Assembly (NCBI GenBank): GCA_035528395.1 | Contig: DATKYR010000112.1 | Location: forward strand, 1-64,000 | Length of the DNA stretch: 64,000 nucleotides | Origin: NIOZ-UU13 sp035528395 | GTDB taxonomy: Bacteria > Planctomycetota > Phycisphaerae > Sedimentisphaerales > Anaerobacaceae | Direction: 5' to 3' | In this document: positions 1 to 8,079 of the stretch, piece by piece | Layout: each line of letters starts with the position of its first letter | Numbering within the stretch: the first letter of the stretch is position 1 | Made by a program: the position numbers and the translations under genes | The notes under the pieces: model-generated | The model's database searches: none | Told to the model about the DNA's origin: nothing | What the model saw: only the letters and a program-made list of their open reading frames with translations

Positions 1-450
1 CATTTGACCTTCGGTTGACCTTCTGCTGTTCTTCGGTTGATGTCATAAGTCTTTATTTGACAGTCGTAAACGGTTTTCTTCACAACGACTTACAAACCCC
101 GATTTCGGATTAGAAATCCGATACTTGTTTCTACGGATTCCGACAATTGCCGGAGAATTATCAAGGACGCCTACGGATATCGCCGGCGGTCCAGGTCCTG
201 GTGATACTTTCGGCCGGGCCCTTGGGCCTACGCCGATGTCACTTGGTCCCGGGGCTGAGTTCTATCAGGATCAGGACGACCGCCTGCAGGACGATCGCGG
301 CTGTCACAAACGCGAGGACCAGGGGGATATATCCGATATCATCCCTAACAACAAAGCAAAAACAGGGCACGTTCTCAAGGCACTAAGTCCTATAGGACCA
401 ATTCGGTTGAGATCGCAGTTCACAGGGCAAGTGGCGCAAATGTCACCGGG
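1..450. other. Spacer at left edge, no convincing gene
   Basis: No reading frame here has the look of a real gene. A plus-strand frame runs through 125-631, but it overlaps the 3' end of the terminase-like gene antisense and has a low-complexity, frame-shadow composition. On the minus strand a short open stretch (about 330-230) would encode one hydrophobic segment, which is too little to call. In phages a terminase large subunit usually follows the small subunit, and the expected position would be this stretch read leftwards. No such gene is visible, so the phage module is either decayed or interrupted here. Confidence 0.5.
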
Positions 451-1698
451 TCACGCCTCCAATAAAAACTTTTCGCCGCTGTCACCCTCGGGCTTCAACC
501 GCTGCAAAAAATCTACAAGTTCTTTTTCCATTTCCGGCGGGAGTTCAAGACAATTAGGTAATTTCGTAAAAGACAAATACATCTCGCGGAACCAAGCATC
601 AAAAATTTCTTTGATTTTCTCCCGGGGCTGATTTCGGCAGCGCCATGATAACTCTTCAGCGCCGCGAGCACAAAAATCTTTCAGGTGCTGGATTCTTTGT
701 ACCAGCCCTACAACCACTTCCTGCCGGTCAAGCAGCTGCTTGCGACGTTTCTCAAGCTCCAGCTTGACCATTTCGGCTTTCACTGCTCTCAGCGGGTCCA
801 GCGTAGCAACCGGCGCCTTTCCCGCTGATACTTTTTTTAGCAGATATTCTTCGTACCACGCCAAGAAAATGCCCAGGTCAAACGTCTTGTCTGCATTTCG
901 CGGCAAGCCGTTTTTAGTATGCCATCTGTGAATCGTTATACGGTGCTTGCCCATTAGCTCGGTAAGCTGGAGAATTGTTACATGAGAAGGGTCGAGCCCG
1001 GGCTGTTCTTTTTCATCCAGCAGAAAGTTCTCCACCGCCTTTATGGCCGCCTGATTACCTTCCTTGGCTTCATTAACGAGGGCCGATTTGATCTCGATAT
1101 AAACTTCGAGCTGTGTCTGATCCCACAAGTCCTCCACTTCCGCATCCTCATCTATCATCGTTCGCAGGACCCGGCCTTTCGCAAAGCCTAATTTCTTTGC
1201 CGCTTCCGATACACTTGCCCCGGTCCTGGCCAAGCCCCTCAGATTCCGCAGAAACCGGCCGCGATCCCAGGCCTGCCTGAGCTGCGGATGTTTCCTGAAT
1301 ATCTCCGCCAAAGATCTGCGGGTCCTGATCGCAGCATCCGCTTCGGTCAGGTTCTCGCATTCGAGTCCCAACCTGCGGACCTCCGCCTCATCGACAGGCG
1401 GCCTGGCCTTTCCTTTTTTCTTGGCCTTTTTTATTACACGCTTTGTCGTCGCTGCGGCCTTCCGCTTTTTCTTTTTCGGCCTTACCTTCGATGTCATCCT
1501 GGCCTTTGCGGTTATCTTGCCGGCTGCCTGACGTTCGTATCTTTTCAATTCATCCAGCTCCGCCCTGGAAAGCCTCTTGTTTTCCTGGACCTTCCGCAGC
1601 AAAAACATATGTCTCTGTTTCTTCGCTATATCAATGGTCGAAAGTTTAGCCAAGACTTCACTCACTTCCTTTCGCGTTTTGCTTTGGTGCCGGTCCAC
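451..1698 (-). CDS. Phage terminase small subunit-like protein (Nu1-type)
   Basis: This 415-residue protein resembles the DNA-recognition small subunit of phage packaging terminases. Residues about 1-100 are very rich in Lys and Arg and may bind DNA non-specifically. A middle region (about 130-190) contains helix-turn-helix-like sequence (ASVSEAAKKLGFAKGRV). A second one near residue 240 (ILQLTELMGKHRITIHRWHTKNG) is followed by the LDPLRAVKAEMVKLELEKRRKQLLDR segment. That order of a Trp-containing HTH, then LDPLRAxKAE, then a charged helix is characteristic of Nu1/DUF1441-type small terminases. The GTG start sits 3 nt after a GGGAG motif and overlaps the 3' end of the ParB-like gene by 37 bp, suggesting coupled translation. 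At 415 residues it is longer than usual for the family, mostly because of the basic N-terminus. Known family: genome packaging initiation. Inference: part of a prophage or satellite. Confidence 0.65.
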   Translation of the reverse strand: MDRHQSKTRKEVSEVLAKLSTIDIAKKQRHMFLLRKVQENKRLSRAELDELKRYERQAAGKITAKARMTSKVRPKKKKRKAAATTKRVIKKAKKKGKARPPVDEAEVRRLGLECENLTEADAAIRTRRSLAEIFRKHPQLRQAWDRGRFLRNLRGLARTGASVSEAAKKLGFAKGRVLRTMIDEDAEVEDLWDQTQLEVYIEIKSALVNEAKEGNQAAIKAVENFLLDEKEQPGLDPSHVTILQLTELMGKHRITIHRWHTKNGLPRNADKTFDLGIFLAWYEEYLLKKVSAGKAPVATLDPLRAVKAEMVKLELEKRRKQLLDRQEVVVGLVQRIQHLKDFCARGAEELSWRCRNQPREKIKEIFDAWFREMYLSFTKLPNCLELPPEMEKELVDFLQRLKPEGDSGEKFLLEA

Positions 1699-2009
1699 CG
1701 CTCCCAGCGTTCGACCGCCACATCCACAAAGATCCCCAGACTTCGAAGTGCTTTCAATCTCTGATTGCCTCCGACGATGACATTCTTCCGGCCCCGAGTG
1801 TTGACCACGATCGGTTCAACACAGCCGAACCGGCTTATCGAATTCATCAAACCTTCCAGCGCTTCAGCGGCTATCACCCGCGGGTTGTAATCGGCCGGCT
1901 TCAATTGATCCAACCGGAACATACCTACTCCGGGGCAACCGATCCGACGGCCTGCAATTTGGCCGGCCGATTTCGTCCGGGGCTTCTTAACTGATTTTTT
2001 TGATTTCAT
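1662..2009 (-). CDS. Small ParB/sulfiredoxin-like nuclease-domain protein
   Basis: This 115-residue protein contains one ParB N-terminal-type domain. The residues seen are LKPADYNPRVI, then the helix with SISRFGCVEPIVVN, and the signature VGGNQRLKAL (residues about 37-100). Phage versions of this domain commonly lie just upstream of terminase genes, as here. There is no C-terminal HTH or dimerisation domain, so it is not a chromosome-partitioning ParB. I chose the ATG at 2009 over the longer frame that starts inside the transposase. The segment upstream of it is the flank of the insertion sequence, and an AGGC motif (complement of 2014-2017) precedes this ATG. The insertion sequence interrupts the leader only about 25 bp upstream and may have separated the gene from its promoter. 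Confidence 0.65.
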   Translation of the reverse strand: MKSKKSVKKPRTKSAGQIAGRRIGCPGVGMFRLDQLKPADYNPRVIAAEALEGLMNSISRFGCVEPIVVNTRGRKNVIVGGNQRLKALRSLGIFVDVAVERWERWTGTKAKRERK

Positions 2010-2033
2010 TTGTGCCTTTTTTATAACTTCATA

Positions 2034-3694
2034 GGGTTTCACAAAATTAAAGGTTTGGAAGGAAGTTTTTGATAAATCGGATTTTGTCTTTGTGACCGGA
2101 TTTGGCTGCAGTGAGAGCGACAAGCAAGACGGCAATATGGGCAATGCTACAGTGATTGCTTGTAGCAGAAAGGCCTCTGACAGATGGATCTTGCATGCAT
2201 AGGGTTAGTAGCCGAGAAGCCAGCCGTTCTGAACCTGTTCGCATGTTATATTGCTCTTTGAAAAGTTGAGAACCGTAGTCGATAGTCTTACGGATGTCCC
2301 TATCCCCTCGCAGATAGGTAAAACAATCTCTGCCCTTAAGGAATGCCGGGTGATTCCAAGGGCAGACAGGATGCTGTTTGGCAAATTTCTTTGAGTGAGT
2401 AATTGGACAGCAAAATTTTCTGCGTATTTTACCGCGGTCCCTGAATTTGCCCCAATATATCATCTCAAAGCCAGCGATGCAAACAGGATTACCTTTAGAA
2501 CAGAGCCTTACAGGTCTGCGTGCGTGCCAACGATAATTGCGAGCGATACGTGGCTTTGCTTTGATTTCATCGATTACAAAAGAGAGGATTTTCTCGCTGT
2601 CATAGAGTGAGTCAGCCAGTACTATTTCGGGTTTGAGACTAAAGTCATTTTTAGCCTGCCTGAACATAGGGATAAAGAGTTTCGAATCATGAACATTTGC
2701 AGGCTTGGTTACTTCAGCGACTGGAAGTTCTGAAGGCATATCGGTGATTGCATGATTACGATAACCCCAGAAGTAGGAGACCTTCTTTGCAGAGGTTCTG
2801 AACTCCACCACAACTCCCAACCGACAGTCAGGATCACCTTTCGGGATACTGTTTTTATCAAACCTGTTTTTGACATTGGTTTTCAAGTTGTTTTCTTTGA
2901 CATTTGCTGGGACAGGATACGAATCAATGCTAAGGCACTTTCCTGAGATTTCACCAATGGTGATGAGTTCTTTGACAAGAGAGTTTCTGACCTTTTGGAA
3001 GATAGCGTTATCTGTATCGCGGAGAAAAGAAGAGAATCGTTCGACCGGCGGCACACAGGATGGATCGAGGCCGCACTTGAGGGCAATACTGGGGTTGTCG
3101 GCAAGTTCCAGGACCAAGTCAGAGAGAGTAGGTAAGGGTTTAAGGCACTTATAAATAAGGGCTCGCAGTAACGCTGGCTTTGAGACAGGATTTCGTCCCG
3201 GCCCTTGACTTCGATCACCAAGTACCGAGGCGTCGAGATGATCGAAGAGTACCTGATATTTCTTCAGCGGGTTAATATCAAAGAGAAATTCAGCAGAGAG
3301 TAAAAGCTTTTGACTACGGTTGACAGCGGACATATAAGATACCCTCCAATTTTGTGAAAGGTTCATCTTTTGCGGAGATTTTTAATAGCAATTATACACA
3401 GCTTTGGGTTATTGGAGGTGAAATCCTAAAATCCGCAAGTGTTTGTCATCAAAGAAAAAACAAAAAATGATAGTTCTTTGCGAAAGAGGGTTTCACAAAA
3501 TTGACAGCTGAAAAATCAAGCGAAAAAATTCACCTCCACCCTCTTTGGAACAGGCGGAAAACAGGGGAAATCGGGGATTTGAAGTGATGTAACTGCTTGA
3601 TTTGAAATGAGTTAGCAAAGTGGAGGTGAAGTGGCAAACAGGCGTTGTTGTAACGCCTTGTGTAATAGAGGGTTATGAATTTTGTGAAAGGCAA
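2034..3694. mobile_element. Insertion sequence with 13-bp flanking direct repeats
   Basis: The sequence TTATAACTTCATA is present at 2021-2033 and again at 3695-3707, exactly bracketing this stretch, as expected for a target duplication. Near the left end is GGTTTCACAAAATT (2035-2048), and near the right end is its inverted partner AATTTTGTGAAAGG (3678-3691). Two further copies lie inside: inverted at 3348-3361, directly ahead of the transposase ribosome site, and direct at about 3489-3502. The simplest reading is a transposase unit (2034-3361) followed by about 330 bp of passenger or MITE-like DNA, all mobilised together. Family placement (IS5/IS1182-like) comes from the transposase only. Confidence 0.75.
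2047..3333 (-). CDS. DDE transposase of IS5/IS1182-like type
   Basis: The protein (428 residues from this start) is a DDE transposase. The N-terminal part has the DUF772-like KPALLRALIYKCL segment. SIDSYPV, VLADSLYDSE and a late Y(N)MRTGSE motif mark the likely catalytic Asp, Asp and Glu (the last as part of the Y-R-E signature). I prefer the ATG at 3333, because GGAGGG stands 8 nt upstream of it. The longer frame from 3366 would begin outside the terminal repeat copy at 3348-3361. The frame is intact, so the element may be active. The stop codon lies only a few bases inside the left terminal repeat, which is typical of compact insertion sequences. Confidence 0.8.
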   Translation of the reverse strand: MSAVNRSQKLLLSAEFLFDINPLKKYQVLFDHLDASVLGDRSQGPGRNPVSKPALLRALIYKCLKPLPTLSDLVLELADNPSIALKCGLDPSCVPPVERFSSFLRDTDNAIFQKVRNSLVKELITIGEISGKCLSIDSYPVPANVKENNLKTNVKNRFDKNSIPKGDPDCRLGVVVEFRTSAKKVSYFWGYRNHAITDMPSELPVAEVTKPANVHDSKLFIPMFRQAKNDFSLKPEIVLADSLYDSEKILSFVIDEIKAKPRIARNYRWHARRPVRLCSKGNPVCIAGFEMIYWGKFRDRGKIRRKFCCPITHSKKFAKQHPVCPWNHPAFLKGRDCFTYLRGDRDIRKTIDYGSQLFKEQYNMRTGSERLASRLLTLCMQDPSVRGLSATSNHCSIAHIAVLLVALTAAKSGHKDKIRFIKNFLPNL

Positions 3695-3707
3695 TTATAA
3701 CTTCATA

Positions 3708-4258
3708 TATAGAGGTGATTTACAAATGTAAAGTAACATCGAAAAAAAAAGTTTATAAGCGGCCGCTTTACGCAATGCATTTACCCGTTAAGGACTTATG
3801 AACAGGGAGGATCCATTCATTATCAGAAAATAACTGTCAAACATAATCGAAAACTGCCTTAAGTTAAGCCCGAGCAGTCGTTTACATTTGTTGCATCGCA
3901 TGGCGGCCAGCCTGAAATTCCATATAGGCAGGCGATTCCTTCGCTTCTTCCCCGAGGTCTTTTTGACAGCGTTGCCAGGACGTTTTGTCCCGGGCCCCGA
4001 GACAACTGGAACCCTCTTTTTCTTATCTGCGGCGGTGCCTTGGCAATGGCTTATGAGGACCTTATGAGGACCAGGACATCACCAGCTTCAGGAGAATAAT
4101 ATTTACACTTCCATACGTACCTCATACGTACTTTTTTCTTGTTTCCGTGTCGGCGATGAGTCAGCAATGAGTCGGCGATGATTTGAGTAACCGCTTTTAT
4201 TGCTCAAAAAACCGCATTTAGGTATAGACAAAACAGAGTTTTATGATTAGAGTGTCTT
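3708..4258. other. Spacer between insertion sequence and tRNA fragment
   Basis: No complete gene is evident. On the minus strand about 4060-3790 stays open and would encode a Lys/Arg-rich peptide ending in a CxxC-containing stretch (MRCNKCKRLLGL). It lacks a convincing start and may be a decayed phage gene. Short direct repeats are visible: CTTATGAGGAC twice near 4050-4075, ATACGTAC twice near 4113-4132, and GATGAGTC-like units near 4155-4180. These look like slippage products. Confidence 0.4.
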
Positions 4259-4301
4259 TTTTCTAAACCGAAGGTCAGAGGTTCGAGTCCTCTCGGGCGT
4301 A
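4259..4301 (+). pseudogene. 3' half of tRNA-Arg(UCU), probable attachment site
   Basis: The sequence matches the 3' part of a tRNA from the anticodon loop onward. It has loop TTTCTAA with anticodon TCT, 3' anticodon strand ACCGA, variable loop AGGTC, a perfect T-stem (AGAGG/CCTCT) around TTCGAGT, acceptor strand CGGGCGT and discriminator A. The 5' half is absent: no CGCCCG acceptor strand lies at the expected distance upstream, and the 5' anticodon strand (TCTTT) no longer pairs. Integrases often use the 3' half of tRNA genes as attachment sites and leave such a fragment at the far end of the integrated element. An intact copy would be expected beyond the left edge of the window. Confidence 0.7.
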
Positions 4302-4383
4302 GTTGGGTCGATTATAGAATGAATATTGCCACCGGGACATAGGTGGCAGCCGATACAAAGTAAAAGCATATTAGACGGTCGAA

Positions 4384-7300
4384 ATGTATCTTATAAGAAT
4401 GAAAGGAAAACACAACAACTTCGAAAACAAATCTCTTAAAAGCTTTTTATATAGCGGCCTTCTTCTATTCTTTTTAGTTCCTAATCCGGTACCGGCATTT
4501 GCAGTTCGGACAAACAAGGCCTCGGCACACTCATCCGAACTTGGTTATAATGAGGCAATACGACGCGTCCGCAGTTTTGATTTTGATTCGCTCCGTCTGG
4601 CCATCACAGACCTTACCGAAACATTCGGACAAAGCTATCCGAAAGGCCAAAAGTATTTAGAGCGTCTGGACAGCCTGGAAGAGTTAAGCAAAGCTGCCCT
4701 TAGCTCTTTTAATCGGAAAGACAATTCAGCAAAAAACGCTCGATCAAAACTCGCATACGACCTCAACAAGCTGCGGTATGATGCATTGCTTTCCAACCCG
4801 CTGCTTGATTTTAAGAGGCTGCTGCTGCTCAAACGCAGGCGAGGACAGCTTGGCCTGCCCGTTAACCACAAGTGCAATTCGGGCATCGAGCGGCCCGGCT
4901 ACAACAACGAAATTGCGGTGCTAGCGCCTGTTCGTCCTGAAGGAAGGTTACAAACACTCTTTCGACCATCGGGGGGGCGATTCGTCGGCGAAATGGACCT
5001 TCACTTCGACGCCGACCGGCTGCTTTTCACTATGCCCAAAGACAACAGTTGGCAAATCTTTGAAATCAAGGTCGACGGCAGCGGCCTTCGGCAGGTCTCG
5101 CGAGAGTCATCCGGTTTGCTTCGCCCCCGCAGGCTTGCTTCGCAACCCGAAGCAGCGGGGGACGTGGATAACTTTGATGCCTGTTATCTACCCGATGGCC
5201 GCATCGTCTTCGCCTCAACCGCTTCATACACGGGCGTCCCATGCTGGCACGGCAAAGAACGAGCCTGCAGCATCTACCTGATGGATGCCGACGGCGGTAA
5301 CATGCGTCAGTTGTGTTTCGACCAGGACCTCGACCTTCATCCCTCTGTGCTGCCCACGGGCCAGATAATCTTCAGCCGATGGGACTACACGGGGCCGATG
5401 CACATGTATTTACGTCCTTTGATGGTGATGAATCCCGACGGCACCGGCCAGAGGGCGTTTTATGGAAGCAATTCCTATTGGCCAAACGCACTCTATTTCC
5501 CACGCGGCATTCCCGGGTCTCCAACTAAGGTTATAGCCATTATAGCCGGGTATCACGGAGTACCCCGGATGGGCGAATTAGGCCTTTTGGATATTACTAA
5601 AGGATGGCAGCAAGCCGACGGTGTCGTCCAGCGAATTCCCGGCAGGGGCAAGCCTGTCAAAACCGTCATCCGTGACAATCTGGTCGATAAGTCCTGGCCG
5701 AAATTTCTTCATCCATACCCGCTGAGCGACCCCTCGACAGGGCTCGGGGCGGGCAAGTACTTTCTCGTAGCCTCACAGCTTAACCGTAAGTCTCCGTGGG
5801 GAATCTATCTGGTGGACGTGTTCGACAACATGCTGCCGATTCACGTGCTGGCAAATTTCGACCTGTTTGAGCCAATCCCATTAACCAAAACACCGCGCCC
5901 GCCTGTCATCCCAGACAGGGTGGACCTGAAACGAAAGGACGCTGTCGTCTATCTACACGATGTTTATGCCGGACCCGGATTGGCCGGTGTGCCGCGGGGC
6001 ACTGTGAAAAAATTGCGGATTGTGGCATATCACTTCGGCTACCCGGGAATGGCCGGACCGGATAAAATCGGCTGCGGAGGACCCTGGGAAGTCATGCGAA
6101 TTATTGGAACCGTACCCGTCCACGAAGACGGCTCGGCTATGTTCAGTGTTCCAGCCAATACACCACTGACCGTGCAGCCGCTGGATGAGCAAGGCAAGGC
6201 CGTCCAACTGATGCGGAGCTGGTTCACGGCAATGCCTGGCGAAACCGTTTCCTGTGTCGGTTGTCACGAGCAGCAGAAACAAATCCCACTGACCAGCAAC
6301 AGGTTGGCTCTCAACCGACCGCCGGTCCGCATTAAGCCGTGGTATGGTCCGCCGAGAGGTCTGGATTTTGAAAGGGACGTCCAGCCGGTACTTGACAAAT
6401 ATTGCATCGCCTGCCACAACGGCCAACCGCGTCCGGAAGGCCAACAAATTGCCGACCTGCGGTCGGAACGATTCATCAAGGATTATCGCGGGCGAGAGCT
6501 TACGAAGCTGGGGGCAACTCGATTACACCCGGCGGTTCGTGAAGCGCTCGGCGGCACAGCGGTTCGCTACACACCCGCCTATGAAGCGCTGGTGCCGTAT
6601 ATCCGCAGGGTCAATATCGAGGACCACGTCGGTCTGCTCGTCCCCGGCGAATACCACGCCGATACGAGCGAGCTGATACAAATGCTCAGTAAGGGACATC
6701 ACAACGTACAATTGGACAACGAAGCCTGGGAGCGGCTGATTACCTGGATTGACCTGAACGGTCCCTGTCACGGTACCTGGGGTGAGGTAAGCCCAATTCC
6801 TGATGGCGCCGACCGCCGGCGACGCGAACTAAACCGATTGTACGGCGGCCCTGAAGATGACCCCGAACAGGTTCCGGAAATACACCGCCTGTCAGTCGAG
6901 CCGGCCCCTGCTACGGAAAATGGATGCCCCGCTACGTTTAAGGTTGTCGATGCTCGTATCGATGCTCGTATCGATGCTCGCCCTGGAAACTCGAAGCTCG
7001 GGCTTGCAGCCTCCAGTTTCGATACCAGCTTCGACAATGACAAACCAGTTTCATCCCGTTATGTCTTCGACGACGCCAAAGAAACCCGGCGCCGACAGAG
7101 GGCTGCTGGGGTGTTCGAGAAAACTATTGACCTGGGCGGCGTTACGATGAAGCTGGTGCGGATTCCCGCAGGCAAGTTCGTTATGGGTGATCCGAACGGC
7201 CAGACCGACGAACGCCCACCTATATTGGTCTCTATCAGTCAAGACTTTTGGATGGGAGTCTGCGAGGTTACCAACGAGCAATACCACAGATTCGACTCCG

Positions 7301-7998
7301 ACCACGAATCGGGATATTTTACGAAACGCTTCCAGGGCCCGGACGGCCCGGGTTTGTCCCTTGCCGGTCCGAGCCAGCCGGTGGTTCGGGTATCGTGGGA
7401 GCAGGCCCTTGCCTTTTGCAGTTGGCTTTCGCAAAAGACCGGCTTAAAATTCACGCTGCCCACCGAGGCCCAATGGGAGTACGCCTGTCGCGCAGGCTCG
7501 CAGGAGGCATTTTATTACGGTACCGAGAACGCAGATTTTTCAGCGTGGGCGAACCTCGCCGATAAGTCCCTCAGCGTTCGGCCGGGCCCCACCGGCGGTT
7601 TGGAATCAAACATTACGGCCCACTTCGGTAAAGGCATCCTCGAATCAGCCGTCTCTGGCGGAAACGTCCTTTGCGATATACGTTTTGACGATGGGACTGT
7701 AGCGACGGCAAACGTGGGCAGCTACAAGCCAAATGCCTGGGGCCTTTATGATATGCACGGCAATGCCTGCGAATGGACCCGAACAACATATAGACCATAT
7801 CCTTACAATCCTGACGATGGTCGCGATTATCCAGGCCAGGAAGGCAGGAAGGTGGTTCGTGGCAGCTCCTGGCGTGACCGGCCCAAAAGATGCCGTTCAG
7901 CTTTTCGCCTGAGCTACCCCGCCTGGCAGCGGGTTCACAATGTTGGCTTCCGGGTCGTTTGCGAAATGGGAGTGGTGAGTAGTGAATTAACCGATTAA
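4384..7998 (+). CDS. Exported propeller / c-type cytochrome / SUMF1 fusion protein
   Basis: This 1,204-residue protein begins with a signal peptide (hydrophobic core at about 21-40). Residues about 200-480 carry PD40/TolB-like propeller strands. The stretch up to about 800 matches the 'hydrazine synthase alpha-like' family of planctomycetes, including two haem-binding motifs, C624-VG-C627-H and C674-IA-C677-H. Residues about 912-1195 form a SUMF1/formylglycine-generating-like domain (MKLVRIPAGKFVMGD, PVVRVSWEQALAFC, LPTEAQWEYACRAG, GLYDMHGNACEW, VVRGSSW, GFRVV). True formylglycine-generating enzymes need two Cys near the end of this domain. Here the first is replaced (RGSSWRDRP) and only RCRSAFR remains, so sulfatase activation is doubtful despite the neighbouring sulfatases. 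A tandem DARI repeat near residue 860 links the halves. It is probably periplasmic and the first gene of the 4.4-16.3 kb cluster. Confidence 0.8.
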   Translation: MYLIRMKGKHNNFENKSLKSFLYSGLLLFFLVPNPVPAFAVRTNKASAHSSELGYNEAIRRVRSFDFDSLRLAITDLTETFGQSYPKGQKYLERLDSLEELSKAALSSFNRKDNSAKNARSKLAYDLNKLRYDALLSNPLLDFKRLLLLKRRRGQLGLPVNHKCNSGIERPGYNNEIAVLAPVRPEGRLQTLFRPSGGRFVGEMDLHFDADRLLFTMPKDNSWQIFEIKVDGSGLRQVSRESSGLLRPRRLASQPEAAGDVDNFDACYLPDGRIVFASTASYTGVPCWHGKERACSIYLMDADGGNMRQLCFDQDLDLHPSVLPTGQIIFSRWDYTGPMHMYLRPLMVMNPDGTGQRAFYGSNSYWPNALYFPRGIPGSPTKVIAIIAGYHGVPRMGELGLLDITKGWQQADGVVQRIPGRGKPVKTVIRDNLVDKSWPKFLHPYPLSDPSTGLGAGKYFLVASQLNRKSPWGIYLVDVFDNMLPIHVLANFDLFEPIPLTKTPRPPVIPDRVDLKRKDAVVYLHDVYAGPGLAGVPRGTVKKLRIVAYHFGYPGMAGPDKIGCGGPWEVMRIIGTVPVHEDGSAMFSVPANTPLTVQPLDEQGKAVQLMRSWFTAMPGETVSCVGCHEQQKQIPLTSNRLALNRPPVRIKPWYGPPRGLDFERDVQPVLDKYCIACHNGQPRPEGQQIADLRSERFIKDYRGRELTKLGATRLHPAVREALGGTAVRYTPAYEALVPYIRRVNIEDHVGLLVPGEYHADTSELIQMLSKGHHNVQLDNEAWERLITWIDLNGPCHGTWGEVSPIPDGADRRRRELNRLYGGPEDDPEQVPEIHRLSVEPAPATENGCPATFKVVDARIDARIDARPGNSKLGLAASSFDTSFDNDKPVSSRYVFDDAKETRRRQRAAGVFEKTIDLGGVTMKLVRIPAGKFVMGDPNGQTDERPPILVSISQDFWMGVCEVTNEQYHRFDSDHESGYFTKRFQGPDGPGLSLAGPSQPVVRVSWEQALAFCSWLSQKTGLKFTLPTEAQWEYACRAGSQEAFYYGTENADFSAWANLADKSLSVRPGPTGGLESNITAHFGKGILESAVSGGNVLCDIRFDDGTVATANVGSYKPNAWGLYDMHGNACEWTRTTYRPYPYNPDDGRDYPGQEGRKVVRGSSWRDRPKRCRSAFRLSYPAWQRVHNVGFRVVCEMGVVSSELTD

Positions 7999-8079
7999 CC
8001 ACGCTCCGTCGCCGAAGTTTTGGAGCGTAGGTGACTCACCAATTAACAAGTAGTTATATAGTTATGGAGTAAGTTGAAT

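Noticed and set aside
125..631. Plus-strand open frame of 168 codons at the left edge
   Set aside because: It overlaps the 3' end of the terminase-like gene antisense and lacks a ribosome site and recognisable domains.
2047..2144. Upstream extension of the ParB-like gene into the transposase
   Set aside because: The extra 45 residues overlap the transposase and element end. The ATG at 2009 is the natural start.
4384..7998. Hydrazine synthase and anammox metabolism
   Set aside because: Similarity is to a widespread planctomycete family named after HzsA. Beta, gamma and other anammox genes are not present, and the SUMF1 fusion is different.
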